In this document: positions 55,301 through 64,000 of the stretch, one piece after another
Layout: the number at the start of each line of letters is the position of its first letter
Numbering within the stretch: the first letter of the stretch is position 1
Made by a program: the position numbers and the translations under genes
The notes under the pieces: generated by a model
Databases searched by the model: none
Told to the model about the DNA's origin: nothing
What the model saw: only the letters and a program-made list of their open reading frames with translations
Assembly: GCA_039090855.1 (NCBI GenBank)
Contig: CM077010.1
Span: 49,432,905-49,496,904 of the forward strand
Direction of reading: 5' to 3'
DNA length: 64,000 nt
Origin: Macrothele yani
Taxonomy: Eukaryota > Arthropoda > Arachnida > Araneae > Macrothelidae

Positions 55301-58066
55301 TCATTCCCTACCAGACATCAGCCGCCGGCACGTGAATTTGGCTCTGGTTTCCTACGTGTAATAAGCAACAGACGCAGAACAGGCGCTAACTGCACGAACT
55401 CGCGGCCACTGCCAATATTACAAGAGACTTCGGCAAATGGCTTATCATTCCCTACCAGACATGCGCCGACAGCACGTGAATTTGGCTCTGGTTTCCTACG
55501 TGTAATAAGCAACAGACGCAGAACAGGCGCTAACTGCACGAACTCGCGGCCACTGCCAATATTACAAGAGACTTCGGCAAATGGCTTATCATTCCCTACC
55601 AGACATGCGCCGCCGGGACGTGAATTTGGCTCTGGTTATCTACGTATAATAAGCAACAGGCGCAGAACAGGCGCTAACTGCATGAACTCGCGGCCACTGC
55701 CAATATTACAAGAGACTTCGGCAAATGGCTTATCATTCCCTACCAGACATCCGCCGCCGGCACGTGAATTTGGCTCTGGTTATCTACGTATAATAAGCAA
55801 CAGGCGCAGAACAGGCGCTAACTGCACGAACTCGCGGCCACTGCCAATATTACAAGAGACTTCGGCAAATGGCTTATCATTCCCTACCAGACATCCGCCG
55901 CCGGCATGTGAATTTGGCTCTGGTTATCTACGTACAGTAAGCAACAGGCGCAGAACAGGCGCTAACTGCACGAACTCGAGGCCACTGCCAATATTACATG
56001 AGACTTCGGAAAATGGCTTATCATTCCCTACCAGACATCCGCCGCCGGCACGTGAATTTGGCTCTGGTTTCCTACGTATAATAAGCAACAGGCCCAGGAC
56101 AGGCGCTAACTGCATGAACTCGCGGCCACTGCCAATATTACAAGAGACTTCGGCAAATGGCTTATCATTCCCTACCAGACATCCGCCGCCGGCACGTGAA
56201 TTTGGCTCTGGTTATCTACGTACAATAAGCAACAGGCGCAGAACAGGCGCTAACTGCACGAACTCGAGGCCACTGCCAATATTACAAGAGACTTCGGCAA
56301 ATGGCTCATCATTCCCTACCAGACATCCGCCGCCGGCACGTGAATTTGGCTCTGGTTATCTACGTATAATAAGCAACAGGCGCTAACTGCATGAACTCTC
56401 GGCCACTGCCAATATTACAAGAGACTTCGGCAAATGGCTTATCATTCCCTACCAGACACCCGCCGCCGGCACGTGAATTTGGCTCTGGTTTCCTACGTAT
56501 AATAAGCAACAGGCCCAGGACAGGCGCTAACTGCACGAACTCGCGGCCACTGCCAATATTACAAGAGACTTCGGCAAATGGCTTATCATTCCCTAACAGA
56601 CATCCGCCGCCGGCACGTGAATTTGGCTCTGGTTATCTACGTATAATAAGCAACAGGCGCAGGGCAGGCGCTAACTGCACGAACTCGCGGCCACTGCCAA
56701 TATTACAAGAGACTTCGGCAAATGGCTTATCATTCCCTACCAGACATCAGCCGTCGGCACGTGAATTTGGCTCTGGTTATCTACGTATAATAAGCAACAG
56801 GCGCTAACTGCATGAACTCTCGGCCACTGCCAATATTACAAGAGACTTCGGCAAATGGCTTATCATTCCCTACCAGACATGAGGCGCCAGCACGTGAATT
56901 TGGCTCTGGTTATCTACGTACAATAAGCAACAGGCGCAGAACAGGCGCTAACTGCACGAACTCGCGGCCACTGCCAATATTACAAGAGACTTCGGCAAAT
57001 GGCTTATCATTCCCTACCAGACATCCGCCGCCGACACGTGAATTTGGCTCTGGTTATCTACGTACAATAAGCAACAGGCGCAGAACAGGCGCTAACTGCA
57101 CGAACTCGCGGTCACTGCCAATATTACAAGAGACTTCGGCAAATGGCTTATCATTCCCTACCAGACATGAGCCGCCAGCACGTGAATTTGGCTCTGGTTT
57201 CCTACGTGTAATAAGCAACAGACGCAGAACAGGCGCTAACTGCACGAACTCGCGGCCACTGCCAATATTACAAGAGACTTCGGCAAATGGCTTATCATTC
57301 CCTACCAGACATCCGCCGCCGGCACGTGAATTTGGCTCTGGTTATCTACGTACAATAAGCAACCGGCGCAGAACATGCGCTAACTGCACGAACTCGCGGT
57401 CACTGCCAATATTACAAGAGACTTCGGCAAATGGCTTATCATTCCCTACCAGACATCAGCCGCCGGCACGTGAATTTGGCTCTGGTTTCCTACGTGTAAT
57501 AAGCAACAGACGCAGAACAGGCGCTAACTGCACGAACTCGCGGCCACTGCCAATATTACAAGAGACTTCGGCAAATGGCTTATCATTCCCTACCAGACAT
57601 GCGCCGCCGGCACGTGAATTTATCTCTGGTTATCTACGTATAATAAGCAACAGGCGCAGAACAGGCGCTAACTGCATGAACTCGCGGCCACTGCCAATAT
57701 TACAAGAGACTTCGGCAAATGGCTTATCATTCCCTACCAGACATCCGCCGTTGGCACGTGAATTTGGCTCTGGTTTCCTACGCTTAATAAGCAACAGGCG
57801 CAGAACAGGCACTAACTGCATGAACTCGCGGCCAATGCCAATATTACAAGAGACTTCGGCAAATGGCTTATCATTCCCTACCAGACATCCGCCGCCGGCA
57901 CGTGAATTTGGCTCTGGTTATCTACGTATAATAAGCAACAGGCGCAGAACAGGCGCTAATTGCAGGAACTCTCGGCCAATATTACAAGAGACTTCGGCAA
58001 ATGGCTTATCATTCCCTTCCAGACATCCGCCGTCGGCACGTGAATTTGGCTCTGGTTTACTACGTA
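49334..58066. repeat. 144-bp tandem array, ~61 units, with 3157-bp higher-order repeat
   Basis: Unit: AATAAGCAACAGGCGCAGAA, CAGGCGCTAACTGCACGAAC, TCGCGGCCACTGCCAATATT, ACAAGAGACTTCGGCAAATG, GCTTATCATTCCCTACCAGA, CATCCGCCGCCGGCACGTGA, ATTTGGCTCTGGTTATCTAC and GTAC: 144 bp. Because 144 is 48 codons, plus-strand frames stay open for hundreds of codons (49143-51470, 51805-54627, 54962-56386, 56812-58176), and FLR-type units are also open on the minus strand. I do not consider these genes: frames restart at 11-bp-deleted units (about 51785, 54942, 56374, 56795) and several frames are open at once. Variants repeat at 3157 bp (22 units minus 11 bp). Visibly richer in G+C than its surroundings. One CACGTG per typical unit. 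Confidence 0.97.
51471..54627. repeat. One full 22-unit higher-order repeat period of the 144-bp array
   Basis: The rare variant GGCACGTTAA (stop in the long frame) ends at 51470 and again at 54627. The variant GCTTACAGCA begins at 50511 and 53668. The deleted unit giving ATGAACTCTCGG starts its frame at 51805 and 54962. All three intervals are exactly 3157 bp. The block before 51470 matches with a two-unit difference near 49821/52690. The block after 54627 matches for about seven units and then diverges. Confidence 0.9.
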
Positions 58067-58069
58067 ATT

Positions 58070-58297
58070 TTGGCGAAAGGCTCTCTCGCCTCCTCAGGCC
58101 CAGTTGGCGCGATGTCTGGGTGTCTATAATTTTGCCGACTCCCGCAAAATATTTTGAGGATCATCAAGAAATTTAATTTTAAAAATATAAATTTCCTTGT
58201 TTTTTGAGGGCTTTTCTTCTTTCTTCTCGGGGCCCTCCAGGTGGCCGAGGCTCCTGGGCTGCAGCCCCTAAAGCTCATGCCTTAATCCGGCCCTTAG
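58070..58297. mobile_element. hAT-type terminal fragment
   Basis: Ends in GGGCCCTCCAGGTGGCCGAG, GCTCCTGGGCTGCAGCCCCT and TTAATCCGGCCCTTAG, a terminus style seen in arthropod hAT-like elements (reversed it starts CTAAGGGCCGGATTAAGG). The other end is missing; the 144-bp array abuts it. Confidence 0.55.
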
Positions 58298-58504
58298 TGT
58301 ACCCTCAAAAATGTTTATATCTTTATATATATTCGTGTGTGCAGCCAGACTCACAGAAAATATTCATATCACTATAATTTTTCATATTTTTCTTATACAT
58401 CTTTGACTAATTTCCGTTTTGCGCTGGAATTTTGTGTGCGCGGGTCCACATAAAAACTGCCCGAGGGCCGCGGGTTGTACATGTCTGTTCTAAAGCGCAC
58501 TGAA

Positions 58505-58925
58505 CTGGCACACCTCTGATACATCTAGATGCATCTCTGAACAGTTCATGCTACCTGTCGATCCTCGCAGACCATCTGCGTCCGTTCATGGACATCATGT
58601 ACCCACACAGCAGTGGAATATTGTTTGCTTCTTTTTAACAATGCGTCTTCTCACAAAGCATTTTTTTACAATGCGCCTGCCCACAAAGCCATGGTGACCA
58701 GAAACATGGTTATGGGAGAGGTTTCTGTGGTGATCTTATACTCTGGAATGCACTCCTTGTTCACGGGACATGAACACTGTGTAAAATCTTTGGGATATTG
58801 TGGAAAGGCTCTTCCAAGCTTTCGACTCTACTAGGAATCACCTACCGCCGATAAGACGACTCGTTCTGGGTGAGGTAACTACAGAACATGTTCACACATC
58901 CTTAGAACGTTTTTGATAAGAAATT
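58505..58925 (+). pseudogene. Tc1-like transposase relic, C-terminal part
   Basis: Plus strand: FMDIMYPHSSGI, NNAPAHKAMVTRNMV (second Asp region, Asp lost), then in another frame LWDIVERLFQAFDSTRNHLP and GEVTTEHVHTSLERF, the usual C-terminal order. The SPDLNPIE motif is decayed. A duplicated AATGCGYCTKCYCACAAAGC (58640, 58670) lies just before. Confidence 0.62.
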
Positions 58926-59096
58926 ACAGAAAATAAAAGAAGTTCAAAGAATTGAAATTAAAACAGCGTGTTAAATGAACACGAAACAAACATCTGTGGC
59001 AATTAATTATCGTCTGTTAAAACAATGGCGCACGTGAACCATCTATGGGCAGAAGGCTATGTTTTTGCTCTTTACTAGGAGAAATAAATATTCTTA

Positions 59097-59819
59097 CCGT
59101 AAATTTCAATCTTCGAAAAGATAAGACAATTAACTCTCTGCACGTTGTGCTGCCGGGGTTCAAGGTGTGGTAGACAAACCTGAAATATGAAGAGGGTTTT
59201 TTTTTGTGATTTTGTAGCGAAATTATTTTTTATGTTCTGTAGGTTACTATGGACTGTTTTAGTTGCATAATTTATGAAACGTTTACACTGTTCACCACTA
59301 TTGCATTATAAATAAGTTTTCTTCATGGGGAGACCTTCAAATGTCCTATCAGAGACACATATTCACAAAGTCATTTTAGTTATATGGTACGAATAAAAAC
59401 ATTTAAAAACACTCAAAACTTAAAAAATAATGATTTGTTATATTTAGTTCGTATTGTCGCTCAAGTCCCACTCAGTGGTAGCTACACAAAAGTGTTGGCT
59501 GGTACTACCCAACATGTGATGGAAATAACACTTAGGACACTGTCACATGATACTCACTATTATCCAGAACTCGAGATAAACAATTTTGATAATTCTGTAC
59601 TCACAGTGTTGGAGTGTCTCTTTTGCTAAAGTAAGTCCGTTGACAAGTCGTCGCAATCACAATGATTCGGTACGTCCACTATAAATCTGTGTGATTTATC
59701 TTACACTATTCCACAGGTCCAGGAGTATTCGTGTACATTTTAGATCCACACCTTGAACTCCGGCAACACAACGTGCAGAGAGTTAAATGTCTTATCTTTT
59801 CCAAGATTGAAATTTACGG
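59097..59819. mobile_element. Foldback/MITE-like element with ~76-bp inverted ends
   Basis: 59095-59170 and the reverse complement of 59746-59821 match almost throughout (CCGTAAATTTCAATCTTCGA, AAAGATAAGACAATTAACTC, TCTGCACGTTGTGCTGCCGG). TA lies at both outer edges, suggesting a TA target. The 570-bp interior has an 81-codon frame (59384-59629) without known motif, so I call it non-autonomous. Confidence 0.8.
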
Positions 59820-60149
59820 TATAATGTGCAGCACGTTATAATACAAGACTACAATCAATAGTCTGAATGTCAAAATGTAATAAATATTCGTATTCTGTAA
59901 TTAAGAAACTCTGTGAAAACCTTAGAGCTAGCATTTCTAAATGTAAAATAAGTAATATTAGTAATAACAGAGAGAAAAATCGTCAAGCATTGCTTTTAAC
60001 AGGAAAAAGAACACCAAACGAATATCCAAAGAAGGTACGTACTTTTACGATTATTTCAAAAGTAAGGTCTCTGGTCTTAAAAGAAAATCCACCGACTCAA
60101 AAAGCAGTCGATAAGTCGTTAAAACACTTTGTATCAACTATATCATCAT

Positions 60150-61022
60150 AATCATTATCATCATTGTCAACCATCAATCCACTGTTGGATGAAGGTCTCC
60201 CCAAGTTTCTACCACAACCGTCTGTCTTGTGCCAGTCTCCTCCATGTTACTCCCTCATACTTTCGATTTCATCCACCCATCACCCATGTGGACTTCTGGG
60301 TTTTTTCTTGTCCCTTGGAATCCAGTCTAAAATTTCGGTTGTCCATCGATGGTCTGTCATTCTAGCAATATGTGCAGCCCCTTGCCATTTCAGGGATTTT
60401 ACTCTGATCATGGTGTCTTCCACTCTTGTCATTTTTCTGATCCACAAGTTCCTCTTCTTATCTTTCCTGGTTACACCAAGCATTCATCTGTCCATGCTTC
60501 CTTGAGTTGTCTGTAGCCTTTGTATGTCTCTTTTAATTAAGATCCACGTCTCTGCCCCATACGTAAGCACTGGAAGGACGCATTGATCAAACAATTTTCT
60601 TTTAAGACATAATGGCATATTGCTCTTGAAAATTATACTATTTCTTTCAAAAGCTCTCCAGGCAAGTTTTATACGCCAATTAATTTCTTCATCAATGTGA
60701 CCCTCACTCGATATCTGCTGCCCAAGATAAATGTAGGTATTGGTTATCTCCAGCTCTCCCCCATCAATCTATGAACCTTCATTTCTTGTAAAAGCATTGT
60801 ACATCACTTTTTTCTTCTGAAAGTTTATTTTTAATCACATTTCTTTACTCTTGTCAGAAAGTTCCTGGATCACTGCAGCTGTGATGGGGTAGTTGCAAAA
60901 ATGACTATGTCATCAGCAAAATGAAGGTGAGTTTGATAATCTCCATCAATCTTTATCTCTTTGTGTTCCCAGTTCAGTGATTGAAAGACATTTTCCAAAG
61001 TGGCGTTAAAGAGTTTGGGAGA
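60150..61022 (-). pseudogene. RTE-like LINE, RT core to 3' end (part 2 of a split copy)
   Basis: Minus strand order: TLSPKLFNATLENVFQSLNW, then HLHFADDIVIFA with the catalytic FADD (about 60935-60900), YLGQQISSEGHIDEEINWRI, VLPVLTYGAETWILIKRDIQ, and the C-terminal KSLKWQGAAHIARMTDHRW with DRWTTEILDWIPRDKKKPR-like end (60483-60280). The 3' tail is an ATC/ATA-rich microsatellite (60140-60165), as RTE-type elements often have. Stops and frame changes occur. It continues upstream at 62244. Confidence 0.8.
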
Positions 61023-61024
61023 TA

Positions 61025-62241
61025 CACTGAAGTGCCAGAAAAACTGGTACAGACGACCTTATGCAAAATACATAGCAACGTCCCCTGTGCGTGTACTCGG
61101 TTGCGTCCGCCAGTGTGTATATAAAGCGATAGACATCCTTGTCAGCTGTCAGAGATGTTTTCGACTTGAGAATGACAAGTAATAATGATTTAAGCGATTT
61201 TCAACGCTGTGTCATAGTTGGCACTCGTGAGATGGGCCATAGTATTTCGGAGGTAGAAACGAAGTTCGGAATTTCACGGACGACCATTGCAAGAGTGTAC
61301 CGTGACTACAAGAATTCCGGCAAAATCTGCAACCTACGATACCAGTGTGGCCATAAAAAGACATTGGGTGAACGTGACCATCGTCGGCTGTCAAGAATCG
61401 TTTCACGCGATAGGCGTGCAACACTCTCGCAGGTATCATCGGAATTCAATGCTGGAGCCTCAACTAGCGTCAGCGTCCGGACTGCAACGTACCCTGCACA
61501 ATATGGGCTTTGGGAGCCGATGCCCAACTGGAGTCCCCTTGATGGGTGCACGACACAGAGCTATGCGCCTCGCGTGAGCACAGCAACACCGCCACTGGAC
61601 ACTTGATGACTGGAAACAAGTAGCCTGATCTGACGACTCGCGTTTTCAACTGTATCAGGCAGATGGGAGGATTCGTGTGTGGTGCAAACCCCACGACGCC
61701 ATGGATCCCGCCTGTCAACAGGGAACTGTACCGGCTGGTGGGGGGTCCGTAATGGTATGGGGTGTGTTTAGCTGGACTTCACTGGAACTTCTAGTTCGTC
61801 TACAAACGTCTGTGACCGGCCAACGCTATGTGCGCATCCTTTCTGACGAGGTACACCCGTTCATGTCCTGCATTCATGCTGATGGGTTGGGCCTGTTCCA
61901 ACAGGACAATGCGCCTCCACACAAGTGTCGGGACGCCATATTAGGGTTAGAGGAGCAGTAATCTGAGTTTGGGGTGTTGCCATTACCACCCAAGTCCCCA
62001 GATATGAACGTGATAGAACACATTTGGGATGCCATGCAACGCGCTATCAAACACAGGAATCCGAGACCTCGGAATACACTCGAATTGTGGAACGCTCTGC
62101 AGGAAGTATGGTGTGCATTGCCTGCAGCATATTTCCAGAAGCTATGGAGTCCATGCCCCGTAGTATTTCTGCAGTCCTGCGCTCCCGTGGGGGACCTACT
62201 AAGTATTAGACAAGTGCACCACTTTTTCTGGCACTTCAGTG
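61025..62241 (+). mobile_element. Tc1-like transposon, family F8, copy 3 (1217 bp)
   Basis: Ends CACTGAAGTGCCAGAAAAAC at both sides (inverted), TA at 61023-61024 and 62242-62243. Inserted in a LINE reverse transcriptase. Confidence 0.94.
61172..62209 (+). pseudogene. Tc1-like transposase, DD36E, all three catalytic residues kept (F8 copy 3)
   Basis: ATG 61172 gives MTSNNDLSDFQRCVIVGTRE, then helix-turn-helix ISEVETKFGISRTTIARVYR, RRLSRIVSRDRRATLSQVSS, a frame change near 61485, PDDSRFQLYQADGRIRV-like first Asp region (SDD for SDE), GGGSVMVWGVFSWTSLELLV, second Asp in FQQDNAPPHKCRD, an in-frame TAA at 61959-61961, and Glu in SPDMNVIEHIWDAM. 36 residues (counting the stop as one) lie between the second Asp and the Glu. 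The end frame is GGPTKY, TAG 62207-62209. Confidence 0.88.
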
Positions 62242-62243
62242 TA

Positions 62244-62440
62244 TAGTGTCACCTTGTCTCCCTCCCTTTCAAATTTATATGGGTGCTGTTTTCTCAAATA
62301 GTCGAATCTTTGCACTTGCATTTTCACAGATGTTATTAATAATATTAATGTATGCATCTTTAATACCGCGGGATTTCAACGGCATTGTAACTGCTGATGG
62401 TTTCAACGAGTGTATACAAGGTATTAAATAAAGATTTTAA
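62244..62440 (-). pseudogene. RTE-like LINE, upstream RT part (part 1 of the split copy)
   Basis: Minus strand: GIKDAYINIINNICENASAK, IRLFEKTAPI, a stop, then KGGRQGD. RQGD is the conserved RT phrase (usual RGVRQGDTISPKLF), and the TIS that should follow begins at 61022, on the other side of the F8 insertion. The LINE upstream of 62440 is not recognised. Confidence 0.75.
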
Positions 62441-62479
62441 TATGAAAAATTCAAAACGCGTAATGTTCACCGCTTTTTG

Positions 62480-63255
62480 ACTAGGCACGAGGCTTAGCGC
62501 AGAACATGGTGTAGACTTCTTTATGAAAATCGTTTAGCGGGAGACAGATGGAAATTTATCGCGACTATTGATGAAGCATGGAACTACCTAAACGACTGTA
62601 ACAAAAAAAAAATATCGATTTACTATCGCAAAAGAACAGAAAAAGCTTACAAACTTGGTCCAAGAAACCAAGGGAAATTTCAGTAAAGAATTCATGATTA
62701 TTGCTGGTTTCTTGCACAATGGGAAATTCAAGTTAAGAAAAGTTGAAAAGAATGTTAAAGTCAATTCTACATATTATCAAAATAATGTTTTAACTCCTAT
62801 ATTTAAAGAGGAAATACCATTCACAGAGCCTTCAAAAAGTAGAACTCCATCAGAACAATGCTACCAGTCATACATCCAAATCTACCACTCCATTTCATAT
62901 TTAAAGAGGCAATAACTTTCCTTTATCCACAGAGCCTTCAAAGAGTAGAACTCCATCAGGACAATGCAACCAGTGATACATCTAAATCTACCACTCTATT
63001 TCCTGAAAAAATGAAAAACGAGAGGGTATCAAGTCTATACCTTTTGCTCATATTCCTTTAAAGTCCCCTGATGTGTCACCAATGGACTATTGTGCCTTCG
63101 TATTGCTAAAAAGAGCGCTTTCTAAACTCAGAACTATAAGAATGATCAGACTGTGGAAAGCAGTGGAAGAATAGTGGAATAAAATATCACTACCAGTTTT
63201 AGGAAATGTCCTGTTATCTTGGAAATCTAGATGTAGGCTCACTGTTCAAAGAAAG
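62480..63255 (+). pseudogene. mariner-superfamily transposase relic, DD41D-type spacing
   Basis: Plus strand: RLYENRLAGDRWKFIATIDE then AWNYLNDCNKKK (first catalytic Asp in the TIDEAW phrase), FMIIAGFLHNGKFKLRKVEK, VNSTYYQNNVLTPIF, VELHQDNATSDTSKSTTLF (second Asp) and SPDVSPMDYCAF (third Asp). One base is missing near 63028. Allowing for it I count 41 residues between the second and third Asp, as in the DD41D group. A segment AGAGCCTTCAAARAGTAGAA is duplicated (62827, 62931). No terminal repeats identified. Confidence 0.72.
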
Positions 63256-63534
63256 GGTTGTCAGATAGAACACTTAAGAAAGAAATAATTTTATTTTACA
63301 CATTAATTATTTTGTTGGAAAATCGTTCTAAAAATGTGATAACATCCTCTGCAATTGTTGAGAGGTGTATTTCTGCTAAATTTCGCATGCAAGAGCATTG
63401 ACTTAATTGTTTTTCGGGGATATGTAAAGATTCGACAAATGATTGCTTTGTACACCGAGTACAAAACATTTATATGGAAATCAGATAACCTGAAAACATG
63501 TTTCTTTAAGTTATAGTCGTTTCTCACGTGAATA

Positions 63535-63562
63535 TATACTGCTCAAAAGAATTAGGGAAGCA
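63535..63562. other. Possible Tc1/mariner terminal repeat, unpaired
   Basis: TACTGCTCAAAAGAATTAGG resembles widespread Tc1/mariner ends of the form ACTGCTCAAAA-AATTA-GG. No inverted partner or transposase follows in the window. Confidence 0.35.
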
Positions 63563-64000
63563 AGAGATAGTGTAAGGAAAATCATGTGCGACTGACGTTG
63601 CTGAACGTAAAATATTATTTTTATGTAAGACTAGCTATGGCCGGCGATGCTCAGGAGAATTTGGTGATAATTCACTATCTGAATTTTGTACAAATCAACT
63701 GAAAACGATTAATTTTTTACGGCATGAACCGTACCTAATATTGTATTTCATTTCTTCATTGAATTTGAATTTTTTTCTCTGTAGAGTCTTTAGGCACACA
63801 CTATTTTTAGTTTTTCCGTTTGATTTTTGTTGTTTTCTTACCTTCAGTTCCGATGCTGAATTGTGTTGCAGTTCTTCACTGGAAAGCACTTGTCACTAAA
63901 AAAATCAATTCTTGCACTTATCACAACAAAAAGTAATAAATTCGAATTCAAAATTAAAAAAGTAGAAAATGGAAATTTTTACGAAAATGTTTTCCCCTTG
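63563..64000. other. Window edge, nothing recognised
   Basis: AT-rich sequence without recognised coding or repeat content. Confidence 0.4.

Noticed and set aside
49143..58176. Series of long open frames as a repetitive structural protein, for example silk-like
   Set aside because: The 48-residue repeat is rich in Arg, Pro and Asn with Cys, unlike spidroin Gly/Ala repeats. Several frames are open at once and the frame is reset by 11-bp deletions, so it is a consequence of unit length.

Overview
The window reads as animal, most likely arthropod, nuclear DNA made almost entirely of repeats. I found no host gene I can support. The basis is the eukaryotic element mix: many Tc1/mariner DNA transposons with TA target duplications, tRNA-derived SINEs with box A/box B heads and A-rich tails, RTE-like LINE pieces, a Penelope-like GIY-YIG relic, hAT-type ends and several minisatellites. 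A chelicerate such as a spider is my guess; the sequence alone does not prove it.

Layout. 1-1.7 kb: the end of a complex repeat ('repeat A'), which returns at 18.6-20.5 kb and inverted at 40.35-42.6 and 43.6-43.8 kb. 2.2-8.5 kb: three Tc1-like elements with paired terminal inverted repeats (2172-3691, 4115-5492, 6372-8484), a 42-bp minisatellite and SINEs. 9.4-14.2 kb: SINEs, a Tigger-like relic and two Tc1-like copies. 15.3-16.7 kb: a Tc1-like element whose transposase frame is broken by only one stop codon. 21.7-23.0 kb: a DD34D mariner. 23.1-23.8 kb: a SINE-like tandem duplication and a long inverted repeat. 25.3-28.9 kb: two more Tc1-like elements and a LINE fragment. 29.3-30.05 kb: a 68-bp minisatellite. 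30-33.2 kb: a Tc3-like relic and a Tc1-like element split by a probable solo LTR.

34.2-40.15 kb is one nested block. A Tc1-like element (family F3) contains a hAT-like element, which itself contains a 1.2-kb Tc1-like element. The same F3 copy also holds a SINE duplication, a 134-bp internal amplification of its own transposase gene and three tandem SINEs. 42.9-49.2 kb has a perfect 26-bp hairpin, a mariner/Tc1 junction, the Penelope-like relic, a 107-bp minisatellite and a Tc1-like element carrying a fresh-looking SINE. 49.33-58.07 kb is one array of about 61 copies of a 144-bp unit, with a 22-unit (3157-bp) higher-order repeat. 58-63.3 kb has a hAT end, a foldback element with 76-bp inverted repeats, an RTE-like LINE split inside its reverse transcriptase by a Tc1-like insertion, and a DD41D-type mariner relic.

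All transposases seen carry stops, frameshifts or deletions, so none should be autonomous here. I use F1-F8 for Tc1-like families: F1 (2.2, 26.8 kb), F2 (4.1), F3 (6.4, 34.2-40.1), F4 (11.3), F5 (13.0), F6 (15.3), F7 (25.3, 47.8), F8 (30.9, 34.5, 61.0). SINE-1 to SINE-4 are four tRNA-headed families. The most unusual signals are repeat A, whose monomers carry a near-consensus CTCF-like motif, and the higher-order structure of the 144-bp array.
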